A stretch of DNA of 64,000 nucleotides from Macrosoma leucophasiata (GCA_036365455.1 JAWQUS010000001.1:21989001-22053000); one strand, 5' to 3'; numbered from the stretch's first letter, positions 10,936 through 23,232 are shown. Numbers and translations: made by a program. Notes: generated from the sequence alone by a model not told the origin.

Positions 10936-12510
10936 TGTAATGTTACCAACATTACTACTATCAATATAAATATTAGCTTATAGCACTCCTAGATAGTGTA
11001 GGGTTCTGATTGTGAAAGAATTTTCATGATCGGTTAAGTATTGCCGAAGATTAGCCCCTTCAAACAAACAATCAAAGTTTCTTCTAATAGATTTACATAT
11101 TATGCATGTATAAAATACTCGGTATGTAAACCGCCTACCCCTTCGAAAAAATTTACAGGTATTTTTCTTTTTTTTCCCCCTCTTTAGAATAACTAGGTCA
11201 TGATATGAACAGTTCATGAATAATGATGACGTTTTACAAAAAAAAAATCAAATCTATTTAGGCGATAAGATCAAATCATCAAGTATATATATATATATCT
11301 ATCATAAGTCTTTGTATTACCAGATAAGATTTAAAGTTATAGTAACGAAAAATAATAAAACTTGACAAATACTTAAATAATAAATTTTGACTATAAAATA
11401 ATTATTCTTGTTGACATGATATTTTATGTATGATCTATTTTTTTTTTGTTTTGTAATTGTTCCAATATTTTTTTTTCTGTGTTTGACTAGCCAAAATGAA
11501 ATGTTATTATTATCGAAATATAATTTGATCAATGTTCAAATGGAATTGTAATAATTATAATGTATGTAGTAATTGATAAAATATATTATGTTATGTTATT
11601 TGCATGCCAATGAAGTGGTGAAATATGAAAGGAAATTATTGTATCATACCGAAGATCTCATGTACTATATTTCTAGCAAATAAATTCATTCACGGTCTTT
11701 TTTTTTTAATAAATGACTCATTAAAAAAAAGACCGTTCACATTTTTCGTCATAGATAAAGGCATTCCAATTCCATATAACTGTATAGTTCATTTTGAGGA
11801 ACGGATATCCGATATATGACGTCATTGCACATTTATCGCATCAGCAAACACCGTCACGCGGTTATCGAAAACGTATTGATTAGTGTTGCATTCAATGTTT
11901 GGTGAACTATTTTGTGTTAGTCTTACGAACATTCTTTTTATTTAACGGATGCATATTACATCATGATAAATTCGATTATTTCAAGAATTGCGACCATTTC
12001 ATGAAATTTTCGATCATTTCATGATATAGGCAATTTATTAAATCATGGGAATAACTCTTTTTTGTATAAAAAGTATATTGTACGAGTATGACATTTCAAA
12101 TAAAAGGTATTGTTGTGAGGATCTGAAACACGTTTTTATGTTAGGCAAGTACATAACTTTTAAACATTAAAAAAAATAGGAATACAAAATAGTTCTCTAC
12201 CTGTATATTACAGAAAACCTCTCAATTGTACGGAACCGATTGCATGTAAGCCTGACTCGCACTTGGCGGAGTTTATAATCCTTTCAGATATGGTCTGTTG
12301 CTCGCGGATATACCAACAGACTCAAAAAAATGTTTTCAATTTTAAACGGATAATAATAAAAAGCAAGGCTATTTTCTAGAAAAACGTAAAATATTAACGC
12401 ATCTAATTGCAAGAACTCACTAAACGGATTTAAGTTTAATTTACGAAACGGCCTTTTCATACGCTTTAACAAGGTACCACCATTTAAATAAAATTATTTT
12501 TACAAATACG
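10936..12510. other. AT-rich intronic stretch, no gene
   Basis: Between ACOX3 exons 4 and 5. It holds an inverted repeat at about 11690-11736 (ACGGTC with T-run / A-run GACCGT) and an AT microsatellite near 11285. No motif in its ORFs. Confidence 0.5.
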
Positions 12511-12958
12511 TATAAATGGAGGCGGTATATAAGGATCGCCAATCTGCCTGCCAAGCGTGGCGATTATAGATATCCCCTAATGACGCACAACACTGTTGTG
12601 GGCGTCTTTCTTTTTTTTATGTAATGAAAGTGGCAAACAAGCATGCAGTTCACATTGATGTTGTGCAGACAGTTGTGTGACTGCAGCCTAGACACCCACA
12701 CAAAGACCGGAGGTCAAAATGCAGATGCGATACCACTTCTGAGGCCTAAGGTGTTATGCCTCTGTGCCGGAAATTACAGGGCCGTACATTACCACCTGAC
12801 CGGAACACGATAGTGCTGAACACTACCATTTAGCGGCAAGTATAATAGGTAATGCAGTGGTGCATACGCCCGCGTACTCCATCACTGGATTTCTACCACC
12901 AGTAAAAAGTTTCTTGGGGGAAGACTTTGTCCAGCGGTGGACGTCATTCGGCTGGTGT
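12511..12958 (+). repeat. LINE-tail-like repeat, split by family-A SINE
   Basis: GCCAATCTGCCTGCCAAGCG and CCCCTAATGACGCACAACA at the left; GTCCAGCGGTGGACGTCATT and GGCTGGTGTGATGATTT at the right, with the SINE 12610-12902 between. Confidence 0.65.
12610..12902 (-). repeat. Family-A copy inside LINE-tail repeat
   Basis: Full length on the minus strand (poly(T) at 12610, CTACCACCAGT at 12902). Flanked on both sides by parts of the repeat 12511-12958. Confidence 0.82.
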
Positions 12959-13019
12959 GATGATTTTTAAAAATTTCTGTCGATTATCTATGTTTATAAA
13001 AAATCAATTGCTGTTCGTT

Positions 13020-13235
13020 AGTCTCGCTAAAACTTGAGAACGACTGGACCGAAATGGCTGATTTTAATTTTGAAATATTCGTTTTTTTTTTTTGCGAAAA
13101 CAGTAAAACCTACAATTTTATTTCTCCATACAAATAGTTTGCACATGTCAAATTATATTATTATTAATAATAATATTGACACATAATTTAATTCTAAGAC
13201 GGTACAAAGTGCGCCGGATCAGCTAGTATTTAATA
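13020..13235 (+). repeat. Dispersed repeat ending CCGGATCAGCTAGT
   Basis: TTGAGAACGACTGGACCGAAATGG ... GCGCCGGATCAGCTAGT, with a central TTATTATTAATAATAATA palindrome. Confidence 0.5.
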
Positions 13236-14376
13236 AAGATCAAAGAGCATATTTTAATAAAAAACAATTATCATCAAGCCACACCCGTTTGTTAAAGAGC
13301 GCTTATCAATAAAGTTGAAATTGTTTCCGAGCACATTAGGCCCAAGCTGAATTATTTAACGCAAGACCGGCCCAATTGACGGCGATTGCGTAATAAATAA
13401 TTCGTCATCGTCTTCGTCGTCTGATACAAAACGCGTGTTTTACGTAGTCATAGAGCCTGATAAGACAACAATCTTCAGTAAATTTTATATATAAAAAATA
13501 ATTTTTGTCTGTATCTTAAAGAATCGTAAATTTACGCATTTGATCTTGTGATGATCTTTAGCAAAGATTTTTTGTGCATGAGCCCACGAAGATTTCTGTG
13601 TTGGCAAATTCGACAGATGGCGCCACTGTCATTTTTTAATTGGTGGCGTGGCGCGCGCAGGGTACAGCTAGTTGATTCATAAATTATCTAAGTATATATC
13701 GCGGACTTTAAGGCTTAATCTCTTGAGCTGTAGTAAAATATGACAATTGATTTCATATTGTTCGTTGACGATATCGTCTACGCGTTGATCAAACTATAGG
13801 TACAGGACCGTATTTTTTCAGAAAAATCATACGTTGTATGTTATTAAGATCAGTTTTTCTCAATTTTTAATGTAATGTAAGCAATTTAAAAAATATTAGG
13901 TATCTTCTTTGCCTACTTGGTAGCGGTACCTACTTTATACAACATTTAACGGGAACAATGCACACTCTCTAACACCCCTATTAGAAAATCTAGTTATAAT
14001 CATAATACATAAACTGTAATAACATGTTTATGTATTTAATATTTTTTATTTAAGAAATAAGTTGTCCTCAATTTGTACGAACAGTATGCAGACCCTATAC
14101 ATACTTACCCTACCTGTACCTACGGCCGCACATAAAACATGAACCTGATGATGAAACACGCACACTGTTGCAATGTGATGTAGCGTAACCTGCGTACCTT
14201 TATTTACCACTCGATAGTAATGAGATACATTTGAACATTTTATTTCTACATTTATTATTTATAATAAAAAAGGACATCACAACGAGTTCTTATAAACTTG
14301 TTGAGACTAGGATTTCATTTTGGATAGACGTAAGTTTTGTTTGTATTGATTGCAATTGTTCACTAACTCGTTTTTA

Positions 14377-14667
14377 CTGGTGGTAGAGCTCCAGTGACGG
14401 AGCTCGCGGGCGTAGGCACCACCGCATTACCTAATATACTTGCCGCTAAATGGTAGTGTTCAACACTATCGTGTTCCGGTCAGGTGGTAATGTACGGCCC
14501 TGTAATTTCCGGCACAGAGGCATAAGACCTTAGGCCTCAGGAGTGGTAACGCATCTGCATTTTGACCTTGGTCTTTGTGTGGGTGTCTATAGGCTGCAGT
14601 CATCACTTAACATCAATGTGAACTGCATGCTTGTTTACGACTTCCATTACATAAAAAAAAAAAAAAA
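14377..14667 (+). repeat. Family-A copy inside larger repeat
   Basis: Full length, inserted in the 13930-14970 repeat. Related copies near 40570 and 42440 read straight through this point (CCCRTTTGGTGAACAG). Confidence 0.85.
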
Positions 14668-14756
14668 TGGGTGACCATAATTTCCTTAATTGTAATTAAT
14701 TTTGGGACAAAATATTACCTACATCAAAAATGCCTGAAATCGATTCGGTTATTGAT

Positions 14757-14915
14757 TGACATGATATTCTTGACTTTACATATATTTTTTATCTTGCTTG
14801 ACATGTATATCAATTGTTATTCACTTTAATTTATTTTGTTTGTTTTTGACGTGTCATAAGAGGTGCCTGTCACCCTAAATTAATAAATGAGTTTCTGATT
14901 CTGATTCTGATTCTG
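14757..14915 (+). mobile_element. LINE 3' fragment with (TGATTC)n tail
   Basis: ATTCTTGACTTTACATATAT ... GTGCCTGTCACCCTAAAT, ending in repeated CTGATT. Inserted in the 13930-14970 repeat: the copy near 40510 lacks it (GGTTATCGAT directly before TTGAACAAAT). A reverse copy is at 43606-43772. Confidence 0.75.
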
Positions 14916-15316
14916 AACAAACTAGCTTCGGGTTGTACATTATATCCTGTTACACGTTGTATTGAGATCGAATAATGCATCTTTTTGCTGTTATTCTGAA
15001 GTATACTAAGTTATTTTGGAGTAGGTATACTTGTAAGAAATATCTTATACTAGCTTGTATGACAGAACGACGTTTGCCGTTTTAGCAAGTGTATGCATAA
15101 ATGAATGAAGTGTTACAGATAAATACTTATTGACAATAGATAACCAATGATTGTCAATTATCGATTTGCGATAATGTCACAAAACTAATGAGTCACACAA
15201 ATTCATTGCGTATTCCAAGTTTTACGATAATGTCGATCATGAACACTTAAACATATAAACTATGATTAAACGTGACTTCACAGACGTCACCATACACTTA
15301 AACACATTCAACTGTG

Positions 15317-15893
15317 TCAGTAGCTTAGTGGTAGCAGCCCACTTCTACTACGCAGGTGTCCTGGGTTCGATTGCCGGATCGGGCGGCTATCAGAAATAAC
15401 GGTGTAAAATCCTTTTTTTTATGTATTGGAAGTGGGAAACAAGCATGCAGTTCACATTGATGTTAAGTGATGACTGCAACCTATAGACACCCACACAAAG
15501 ACCAAGGTCAAAATACAGATGCGTTACCACTCCTGAGGCATTAGGTGTTATGCCTCTGTGCCGGAAATTACAGGGCCGTACATTACCACCTGACCGGAAC
15601 ACGATAGTGCTGAACACTACCATTTAGCGGCAAGTATATTAGGTAATGCGGTGGTGCCTACGCCCGCGAGCTTCGTCACTGGAGCTCTAGCTTTATCTCT
15701 GGTTGGATTTTTACATTTTCTGGAAGATCCTCAGTACCTCGGAGTTTGGTAATGTGCCCGGAGATGTCAACAGGCTCGCTATCTGTTACATGAACCATAA
15801 CGTTAACGGCGAATCGTGGGTGTTTGCATGTATGCTTGAATGCATGCATTTACCTCTGCCTACCCCTTCGGGGATCACAGGAGTGAAGTAACG
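15317..15893 (+). mobile_element. Family-B tRNA-related SINE, split by family-A
   Basis: Head 15317-15410 (GTGGTAGCAGCCCACTTCTA, GGGTTCGATTGCCGG) and body 15693-15893; a reverse family-A copy separates them. Confidence 0.78.
15411..15692 (-). repeat. Family-A copy inside family-B SINE
   Basis: Full length on the minus strand, splitting a tRNA-related SINE at ATCCTT (15405/15693). Confidence 0.82.
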
Positions 15894-16114
15894 TTAGCTA
15901 AAATTTGCAGAAAAACAAAACGATAATGATAGATGAGTGCAATAAATTTAATGTTCGTTTAAACTACGCAAAAAACAGCTTAGAAGATTCTAGGAAATCA
16001 TGCACAATGATAGGATAGGTATGATAATGTCTAGAAAAAGTTCGATTACATTTTCAGCTATCATATTTTAGAAGATAATAAGTAATTGTAGATAATAAGT
16101 GAAGATAATAATGA

Positions 16115-16452
16115 AGCTCGCATGGCCCCGCGGCTGGTGTAGATACTAAGCGACCTACTCGGTTAAGCACTACGGGCGCGGTAGGGTAGTGTGATGGGTG
16201 ACCGCTTGTGGCAAATTAAATGCGCGTTTCCGTGCTTCGGCGGGCACGTTAGGCCGTCGGACCCGGTTGCTATCGATAGACAGCAGTCGTTAAACCTTGT
16301 CGGAGGCCTAATGGGCGGTTTGAAAACATCCGACAGCGGGTTGGCCACTAACCCACTTACCTCCATCAATCCGCATTGGAGCAGCGTGGTGGAGTAAGCT
16401 CCAGGCCTCCCCCCAAAAAGGGGAGAGACTCGTACCCAGCAGTGGGACGTAT
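16115..16452 (+). mobile_element. 5S rRNA-derived SINE copy
   Basis: Full-length relative of 25866-26232 with the same GGTTAAGCACTACGGGCGCG block at about 16163 and the same CAGCAGTGGGACGTATTA end. Intronic to the ACOX3-like gene. Confidence 0.72.
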
Positions 16453-17125
16453 TACTATTATTTATTATAATTAATCTTAGTATTCAATTATAAGAACACA
16501 ATTTATATTCTTTACTTATATTAATAAAATAGATTGCAGCTGCCGCTCAATGTTATTAATAACTAAACGAAATAAATAACGTTTTTAGATTCGATGCAAT
16601 TAAGTAAGGTCTCATTATTTAAAAAATCGAAGAAAATTGTTAATGACCTTTGCTGCAATATTTCTAATTGTATTTTTATGTACTCAACGTGACTGCAAAA
16701 CACTTTATTTCGTCACCTACGAATAATAATGTTAAACGTTCCTCTCATACAATAACCGCCATCGCTTCAATTTTGGTTCCATTTATATTGACAAACTAAT
16801 CATAACAAACACACTGTCTTTATAAACAATGTTGGCATTCATTTCGCCGAGCGGCAAGGTAACGTGCAGCAGCCTGACGCGCTGCGGTGTGTCCTTTATG
16901 CTCTGCCCATAGTGTGTCTATTTACGTGAAACGTTATTTCGGCTTAGTTACACTTATTTACATTATTGTTCGTAGTTCATCACGAATATGAACATCCATA
17001 CATTGCGAGGCTTGCGATAGCGTCTAGTACGAGCGCGCCTGGAGGAGCTTACACACACATACACTCAAGCATGCTAAATGAGCATAAAACTTTATGTACA
17101 AAAAAAAAATCACACAAACTTTTAC
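16453..17125. other. Intronic stretch, no feature
   Basis: Leads up to ACOX3 exon 4 on its 3' side. No repeat recognised. Confidence 0.5.
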
Positions 17126-17273
17126 CTAGATTACCAACCCAGCATTTAGCGGCTTCGAAGTCAGGCGTGTGGATGACGAACTCCTTGTGTGCGGGGTCAT
17201 ACGTGGCCGTAGTGCGCATGAGACGCGCGTCGGAGCCGTGCGCAATCTCTGTCAGCGCGAAACTTGCTAGGAT
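17126..17273 (-). CDS. ACOX3: Acyl-CoA oxidase 3-like, coding exon 4 (FAD segment)
   Basis: 148 nt, 49 codons plus one base. Acceptor CACAG precedes 17273 and the donor GTAAAA starts at 17125. The peptide contains [19 protein letters not shown] and then [15 protein letters not shown]. 'FALTE' and 'PDFEAAK.WVGN' are hallmark blocks of the acyl-CoA oxidase/dehydrogenase middle domain that contact FAD and acyl-CoA. The match to ACOX3 (FALTELSHGSN, SPDFEAAKFWVGN) is stronger than to ACOX1. The single trailing G is completed by the next exon to give Gly. Confidence 0.93.
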
Positions 17274-17337
17274 CTGTGGATTAAAGGTTTATTTGATTAA
17301 TCCTGATACAATAAACAAGTATCAAATATGAAAATGT

Positions 17338-17384
17338 CTGAATAGTCTAGTGGTTACAGGACCAGGGTTCGACCCCCGGGGTCA
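17338..17384 (+). repeat. Short tRNA-like relic
   Basis: TAGTCTAGTGGTTACAGGAC and AGGGTTCGACCCCCGGGG resemble fused A- and B-box regions with the middle deleted. Confidence 0.4.
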
Positions 17385-17908
17385 TTAAACAATAAATATT
17401 GCACATCGATTTCGTCAAAAAGGCCGGTTGACCACCTTAAACTAAGCAACAATTTATTTATAGGAAAATTGAAGAACTAAGTCGACAAAAACTAAGCTTA
17501 TAAGTTACGTCATCTATTTTTGTATCTAAGTTAGGTTAAATAATATAACATGTGGTTAGTGCAATTACTTGTAGTGTGTAATAAATGAGCATAAAAACGA
17601 ACATCTACGTAATTATTAATTCAATAATCGTTAATGATTAAGGGAAAAAACCTCGATCAATACAATTGTGATGAAATTATAAGTAATGTGCAATTAAATT
17701 AATATATTATAAACTTTAACATTCCTGTTAGAGGAAAAAAATATTATGGAACCACAGATGCTGAGAGCCACTATGCAGTATGTAGATACGATAGATAAAA
17801 CGTGATTCCAAAGATCAACATTGAAGTGAATCTTGGTGACTCTGACTAATTTAGTTAAGACGCGTAGACAGACGCCCAGAAGATATATACACATATATTG
17901 CTAATGGA

Positions 17909-17985
17909 ACCAAGGTGGAAAACAAGCATGCAGTTCACATGGATTTTAAGTGATGACTGTAGCCTATAGAAATCTACACAAGTGT
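17909..17985 (-). repeat. Family-A 3' fragment
   Basis: ACAAGCATGCAGTTCACATG through CTGTAGCCTATAG. Confidence 0.65.
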
Positions 17986-18520
17986 TTAACTTGATCTTAA
18001 TAGAAACTTTCAACAGTTAACCGCAAACGATTTGAGGGCCTGTACCACATGGTCTGCCTAGGGCGGCCCCTAAGCACCCAAACGCACTAGTGGTTAGCCG
18101 CGGGAGCGGGTAGCCAAAATTATGCCTAGTGTCAGTGAAACAATACCACAAATTCCGAATGTCCACGTAAACTAATCATATCTGATAGGCTTTCTTCGTA
18201 CCTACATACATCTCCCGTATCGTATGTTATAGCTGCACTGAGACTGAACAGGTAGTTAAAAACAGATTCGAACGGAAAACAATTTAAATCACTATTGGAA
18301 CTGGAAACTTGCCAGATAAAACGCTCTACTATTTAATTAACACAAACACAATTCTATTCATTTTCTTTCAAGCATTTACTGTAAAATGTAGGTAGGTTGA
18401 GCAACAATTTAGTTAGTCGTTAAATATTTTTATTGGTCTAGCTAAATAAATGCAGTAGCTGCAAAGATCTAAAGTAAATGCCATTGTTGTCCCTAAGAAA
18501 CAATTTCAGAAACAAAATCT

Positions 18521-18684
18521 GGGCCCTGACCGCCTAACTCTATTGCTTTTGTTTATGACGTTATCTTGTCAGTTTTGTGCCGCCTATTAAAACATTTTGC
18601 TCTTAAGTATATACCTGCGGACGGAAACACTTCCAGGAAAAAGTTAGGCGGTAGCGGAAAGCATTAGAGTTAGGCGGTAGCCCC
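18521..18684. mobile_element. MITE-like element (ACCGCCTAACTCTA)
   Basis: Imperfect inverted ends: CCGCCTAACTCTATTGCTTT at the left and its imperfect complement at about 18656-18684, where the GTTAGGCGGTAGC motif occurs twice. Target duplication not resolved. Confidence 0.45.
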
Positions 18685-18701
18685 TTGGCTGCAACTTTTA
18701 C

Positions 18702-18950
18702 TGATGGTGAAGCTCCAGTGACGGAACTCACAGGCGTAGGCACCACCACATTACCTAATATACTTGCCGCTAAATGGTAGTGTTCAACACTATCGTGTTC
18801 CGGTCAGGGGGGTAATGTATGGCCCTGTAATTTCCGGCACAGAGGCAAACACCTTAGGCCTCAGAAGTGGTAACACATCTGCATTTGACATTGGTCATTG
18901 TGTGGGTGTCTATAGGCTGCAGTCATCTTAACATCAATGTGAACTGCTAC
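18702..18950 (+). repeat. Family-A copy, tail lost
   Basis: Starts CTGATGGTGAAGCTCCAG and stops at GTGAACTGCTA, without the poly(A) end. Confidence 0.75.
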
Positions 18951-19210
18951 GCTCCAAGGTAGCAGTTGCGACCAGATTTTCTGCTACTAATCAATCTAGA
19001 ATCGTAAATCTTCTTGAAATATTGCTGCCTACATTGATAGATAAAGCCAGAACAAAAAGTTATCTTTCTGTTCTTTACTTTCGAAACCTGATACATTTTC
19101 GTGTAGTCGCTCTCACAACTTGTGAACTCAGTTTCTTTCCCCGTCTGTGTACATAACTTGAGTCCCTTAGGGTTCCACAGAGACCACTTTGGGAATCACT
19201 GATCTAAATG

Positions 19211-19523
19211 CAGTGGAGTAGCTAACATGGGTGGCACCCGGGGCGGATAAGCAAAAAAAAGGAAATACTCCCTATTCTTTGTATCTTTTTTCGCCATTAT
19301 ATTTTTTCTCCATTCTCCACCGTTATGTTATTTGAGCAAATTCTCTGTCTCTGGCGCCCCCTAGTATTATAAATGCCAAAGTCAGTTTTGTGTTGCGCTT
19401 TCACGTCTAAACAGCTCAAATTTTGTTTATTAAAAGCACCTCTTTTAATAAACAAAATTTCACCCCCAACAAGTGGCACCCGGTGCAGGCCGCCGCCGCC
19501 ACTCTTCTATAGCTACGCCACTG
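19211..19523. mobile_element. hAT-like MITE (CAGTGG...CCACTG)
   Basis: 313 bp. The ends CAGTGGAGTAGCT and AGCTACGCCACTG match at 12 of 13 bases. Flanks TCTAAATG / CCTAAATG are a 7/8 duplication. It contains a 19-bp perfect hairpin near 19417-19459. It lies in the intron between ACOX3 exons 3 and 4. Confidence 0.7.
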
Positions 19524-19630
19524 CCTAAATGATCGTTAACTATAGACCGTAAGTATGTCTGTACCATCCAAGGTGAGACATATACAGTATCCAACAAGAA
19601 ATAATGCACATCGACCTAAGGAAGAGACGT

Positions 19631-19786
19631 CGGCTTATTTCGGATCTGTAGAGCGTTATCTCTTTTTACCTTAACTATTTGACGTTTGTCGACCATTTTG
19701 ATCAAGTTTTGACCAATACCAGACTACGGACGCTTACGTAGGCAGTGTGTAGCAGAGATAACGCTCTAAAAAGCCGAAACTAGCCG
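19631..19786. mobile_element. MITE-like element (CGGCTTATTTCGG)
   Basis: The ends share GAGCGTTATCTCT on opposite strands within imperfect TIRs of about 35 bp. It lies 70 bp from ACOX3 exon 3 on its intron side. Confidence 0.5.
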
Positions 19787-19857
19787 ATTGTCACTTTCAT
19801 AGGCTCAATGTGCATTCCTTCTTGATGAGCACTGTACGTTAGGTACGTTACACTCAC

Positions 19858-20016
19858 CTCTCTGTTCTTCACAGTGGCTTCGTAAAACTTGAGATGACGT
19901 TCAGTGCCGAGCGACAGCAGCGCGTTGGAGAACAAGTAAATCCCGATTGCCATCTTCACCGACACGCTGGGGTTTAACGACTGGACGGCTTCGTTCACTG
20001 TCATTATTGTTCGCGT
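19858..20016 (-). CDS. ACOX3: Acyl-CoA oxidase 3-like, coding exon 3
   Basis: 53 codons in phase 0 at both ends. The acceptor CTGCAG is at 20022-20017 and the donor GTGAGT starts at 19857. The peptide contains MAIGIYLFSNALLSLGTERH, matching the acyl-CoA oxidase N-terminal helical domain, where ACOX3 relatives have 'LVFGSAVYSSGSERHL'. Its last residues (KNRE) run directly into the FAD-contacting segment coded by the next exon. Two MITE-like elements (19211-19523 and 19631-19786) lie just beyond it in the intron. Confidence 0.9.
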
Positions 20017-20830
20017 CTGCAGACAATGTATTAGGTTTAAATGTTGTTCATGATAATAACTATTTGTACCTAGCTGTAGTATTGTTCAGTTTCCTCTTTT
20101 ATGAAACGAAATATAATAGGCTTACACTCCACACTAGGTATATAGCTGGATACATATAGCCTGTGTCCTAAGTGCATTGTCAAATATAGTTGATGTTAAC
20201 AAAAGGTGTATCCGTAATTCCAGAGGCGTATCTTCCATATGGCAATATGGGCCATGGCCCTGGGCGCCAGACTGCAAGAGGCGGCTCAAGCTTCACCTCT
20301 ACCACCTCATACTTTCATACAGATACACATTTTTGTTCCGTTAACATATGGGCAGGAAACCTTATAGGCCTAGAGTCGTATTATTTAAATAGTCTCCTGG
20401 TGTGAATAACTTATCTAGGGAGAATACCTAAACACATATAGAATACACAATGTTAACATTTTACAGAAAATCGAAGAGACTTGGTGGGTGGCATGTAATG
20501 ATTCGGGGTAAATGTACTTTCGCCTTTCAGACCTTGAGTGAAGAAATGTTTGGATTGATTCAAATGTAATTGTAGCTTTAAATATGAAAAACCGGACAAG
20601 TACGTGTCGGGACACGCTCAAGTTTTGTTGGTGGGACTAATAATTAGGTATGTATATTGCAATAAAATTACACTTTTCTAGTACTAAGAGTTTCTGCAGA
20701 TGCGGACAGATGGACGAACTAACGAAACTATAAGGGTTCCTTAAAAACTGCGACATGGTGGGATAATCTGTTTTATAGATAGATCTACAAAAATGGTCCG
20801 CGATGACATAGATTTACCGTTGAAGGAAGG

Positions 20831-21530
20831 CATACATCTTTAAAAAATTGTCACGTACAATGCAGAAAGCTAAAGTCGGTTACATATACCTGCAGAATTA
20901 ATCCATAACAACTTAAATACGTTAATTAGCTTGAACATTTCATTCAAATTATTGTTATCTTTTAAACCACTTAATTTAAATGAACATCAGTTACCGCTAA
21001 AAATTAACGCGCGCGAAAATAAATTCAAGCTCAAACAAAAACTATATTTTTAATTGTTTTTAGCTCTTTTACAATAATGCACCAATTTTAATAATTTATA
21101 ATGTTTATACTTTTCACTTCCAAGTATCTTACGAACTACGTAATTAAAAAAAAAAACACCTGACATGGTAAATTTAACCTTTAAAAATGTAATTTACACC
21201 ATTACCCTATTCTCACAGCGATGACGGGACTCGCTTGATGTCTGCTGCGATTCTACGACAGACAAAATATGTAGGCATGCTCTACTTACGGAGCAGAGCT
21301 GACGCAGATCGCTAGTAATATCTAGGATAGTGAGGTCAGCGGCTCGACCAAGTAATAGCGACAGAGAGATTATCGCTTTTTATCTGATAGTTGGTACGAA
21401 AGGACAAGATAAGTGAAAGATGTATACGAGGACAAAAGATGTATACGATCAGTCAGGCGGTCCAGGCGCTAGAGGTCAACCATATTAGTCTTACAATAGT
21501 ATTTTAAAGAAAAACGGAAAGAAAAAATTG
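20831..21530. other. Intronic stretch, no feature
   Basis: Between ACOX3 exons 2 and 3. Mostly AT-rich; no repeat recognised. Confidence 0.45.
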
Positions 21531-21690
21531 ACTTCAGGCGAGACTCGAACTCGCGGCCACTGAGAATCTAGTCCAGCCGCTCTTCCAACTGAGCTACCGA
21601 AGTCCTGCCCGATTTGTCAAATCTTTTCTTCACATTTATTGCATTGCCTTATGGTGGCAGTAGCGCCATCTATTGCCACACTACACTACT
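21531..21690 (-). repeat. Family-D tRNA-like unit with flank
   Basis: tRNA-like part 21531-21604 on the minus strand, followed by the family flank ending GTAGCGCCATCTATTGCCA. It stops about 33 bp from the ACOX3 exon 2 donor. Confidence 0.65.
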
Positions 21691-21721
21691 TACAATAGTA
21701 TGTAAAAAAAACTATCCTCAC

Positions 21722-21883
21722 CCTTTTACTATAGCTGGCATTAAACATGTCACTGCTTATAAATTTGTATTCGTTTATTTTCTTGAGACGAAGCTGTGTG
21801 ATGCGCTTTTGCTCTTCGACAGACGGAGTCATAGGCTGGTGGGCAAACAAGGGGTCCTTTTCAAGTGTATGCCATATTTTGTA
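21722..21883 (-). CDS. ACOX3: Acyl-CoA oxidase 3-like, coding exon 2
   Basis: 54 codons in phase 0 at both ends. The acceptor CTTACAG lies at 21890-21884 and the donor GTGAGG at 21721-21716. The peptide starts YKIWHTLEKDPLFAHQ, matching the conserved 'LENDPLFAR' segment of ACOX3 proteins, and continues through an R/K-rich helix (QKRITQLRLKKINEYKF). It joins in frame to the exon at 28171-28299 upstream and to the exon at 19858-20016 downstream. A tRNA-like repeat ends about 33 bp inside the following intron (21531-21690), very close to the splice donor. Confidence 0.9.
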
Positions 21884-22087
21884 CTGTAAGAAAAAATCAC
21901 AATTATTTCTTGTACATAATTTTTGTCTGAAGATAGTCATGCGTCATCGGAATCGGCGTGCATTTATGAAAAGTGCAGAATGTAGAAGAGGCAAGGTAGG
22001 TGTATAAGGATCGACATATTGGCCACTCCATGGTATCATCGACGGATAGATGATTGGTAGATTACAAAGAGAACAAAATAATTCATT

Positions 22088-22350
22088 GGTTTTTTTTATG
22101 TAATGGAAGTGGCAAACGAGCAGCTTACATTGATTTAAGGTGATGACTGCAGCCTATATACACCCACACAAAAACCAAAGTCAAAATGCAGATGCGTTAC
22201 CACTCCTGAGGCCTAAAGATGCCACTGTGCCGGAAATTACAGGGCCGTACACCACCACCTGTTCGGAACACGATAGTACTGAACACTACCATTTAGCGGC
22301 AAGTACATTAGGTAATGCGGTGGTGGCTACGCCCGCGAGCTCCGTCACCA
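22088..22350 (-). repeat. Family-A copy
   Basis: ATGTAATGGAAGTGGCAAAC at the left to GAGCTCCGTCACCA. Lies between ACOX3 exons 1 and 2. Confidence 0.8.
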
Positions 22351-22931
22351 ATAAAAGCCTTGTATAACTATAATTCCTCCGACATGTTGAAAGTATGGTC
22401 ACCTGAATCTCATCGCATCGCAGTTTTGTGTGGGCACCCTTAGTTCTACTAATTCAATAGATAGGTATGTAGTACTTTTCTTTCATTATTTTTCAATTAT
22501 AAAGTCAACAAAGAATCGACGTTCATAATGTAGTTGACGCCAAAGTAGTCTCTATCGATGAAGGTACTATCAAAGAACTGGCCGTTTGACTTGAGGGATA
22601 GACCTTATGCGGTGATAGTAAAAGCCATACCTATTTGATCGATTTTGGATAAGCAGAGAGTTCCCTGACTGAACTTATTTTTGTTCCTTTTTAACTAGTA
22701 ACTTTGAAGTTACCATCTCTAATCTAGTGGTTCCCAAAGTTTTAAGATAATCCACCAAATTTACAGTTTATATGTATAAATAAACCCTTTTTTATGTAAC
22801 CTCATATCAAATGGTTACAAATAGAGCTAGCAACCAGTCAGATATGAAATAGGTATCCCCCTTATAATATTACAATCTTATGAGCAACAATTCAGATGAA
22901 ACTGTGACAACAGACGAATAAGACGAATAAC

Positions 22932-23232
22932 TGCCTCGGTAGCCTAGTGGTAGCAGGCCTACTACTACGCTGAGGTCCTGGGTTCGATTCCCGGGAAGGG
23001 GGTTATCAGAGATAATGGTGTAGTCCTTTATCTTTGGTTCTATTGGGATTTTTCCATTTTCTGGCAATTTCCCAGTACTTCGAAGTTTGGTAATGTGCCC
23101 GGAGATGTCAACAGGCTCGCCACCTGTTACATGGGCCAAAACGTAACCGGCGAATCGTGGGTGTTTGCATGTATGCTTGAATGCATGCATTTACCTCTGC
23201 CTACCCCTTCGGGGATTGCAGGCGTGTAGTTA
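22932..23232 (+). mobile_element. Family-B tRNA-related SINE, full length
   Basis: Begins with a tRNA-like head: GTAGCCTAGTGGTAGCAGG (A-box-like) and CTGGGTTCGATTCCCGGG (B-box). A body follows (GGTAATGTGCCCGGAGATGT, GAATCGTGGGTGTTTGCATG), ending at CCTTCGGGGATTGCAGGCGT. Pol III-type SINE. Confidence 0.8.

Larger units (their letters stand above)
13930..14970 (+). repeat. About 1-kb dispersed repeat carrying two later insertions
   Basis: The left part (13930-14370) matches 42440-42870 in reverse (TTGTACGAACAGTATGCA...). The right part (14668-14756 and 14916-14970) matches 40440-40595 in reverse (TAATTTTGGGACAAAATATT). A family-A SINE and a LINE tail are inserted in it. Class unknown. Confidence 0.7.

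Noticed and set aside
16966..17331. 121-aa plus-strand ORF
   Set aside because: Antisense of the ACOX3-like exon at 17126-17273.
22870..23190. 106-aa minus-strand ORF
   Set aside because: Lies on a tRNA-related SINE in antisense; similar frames recur with other copies (47137-47340).
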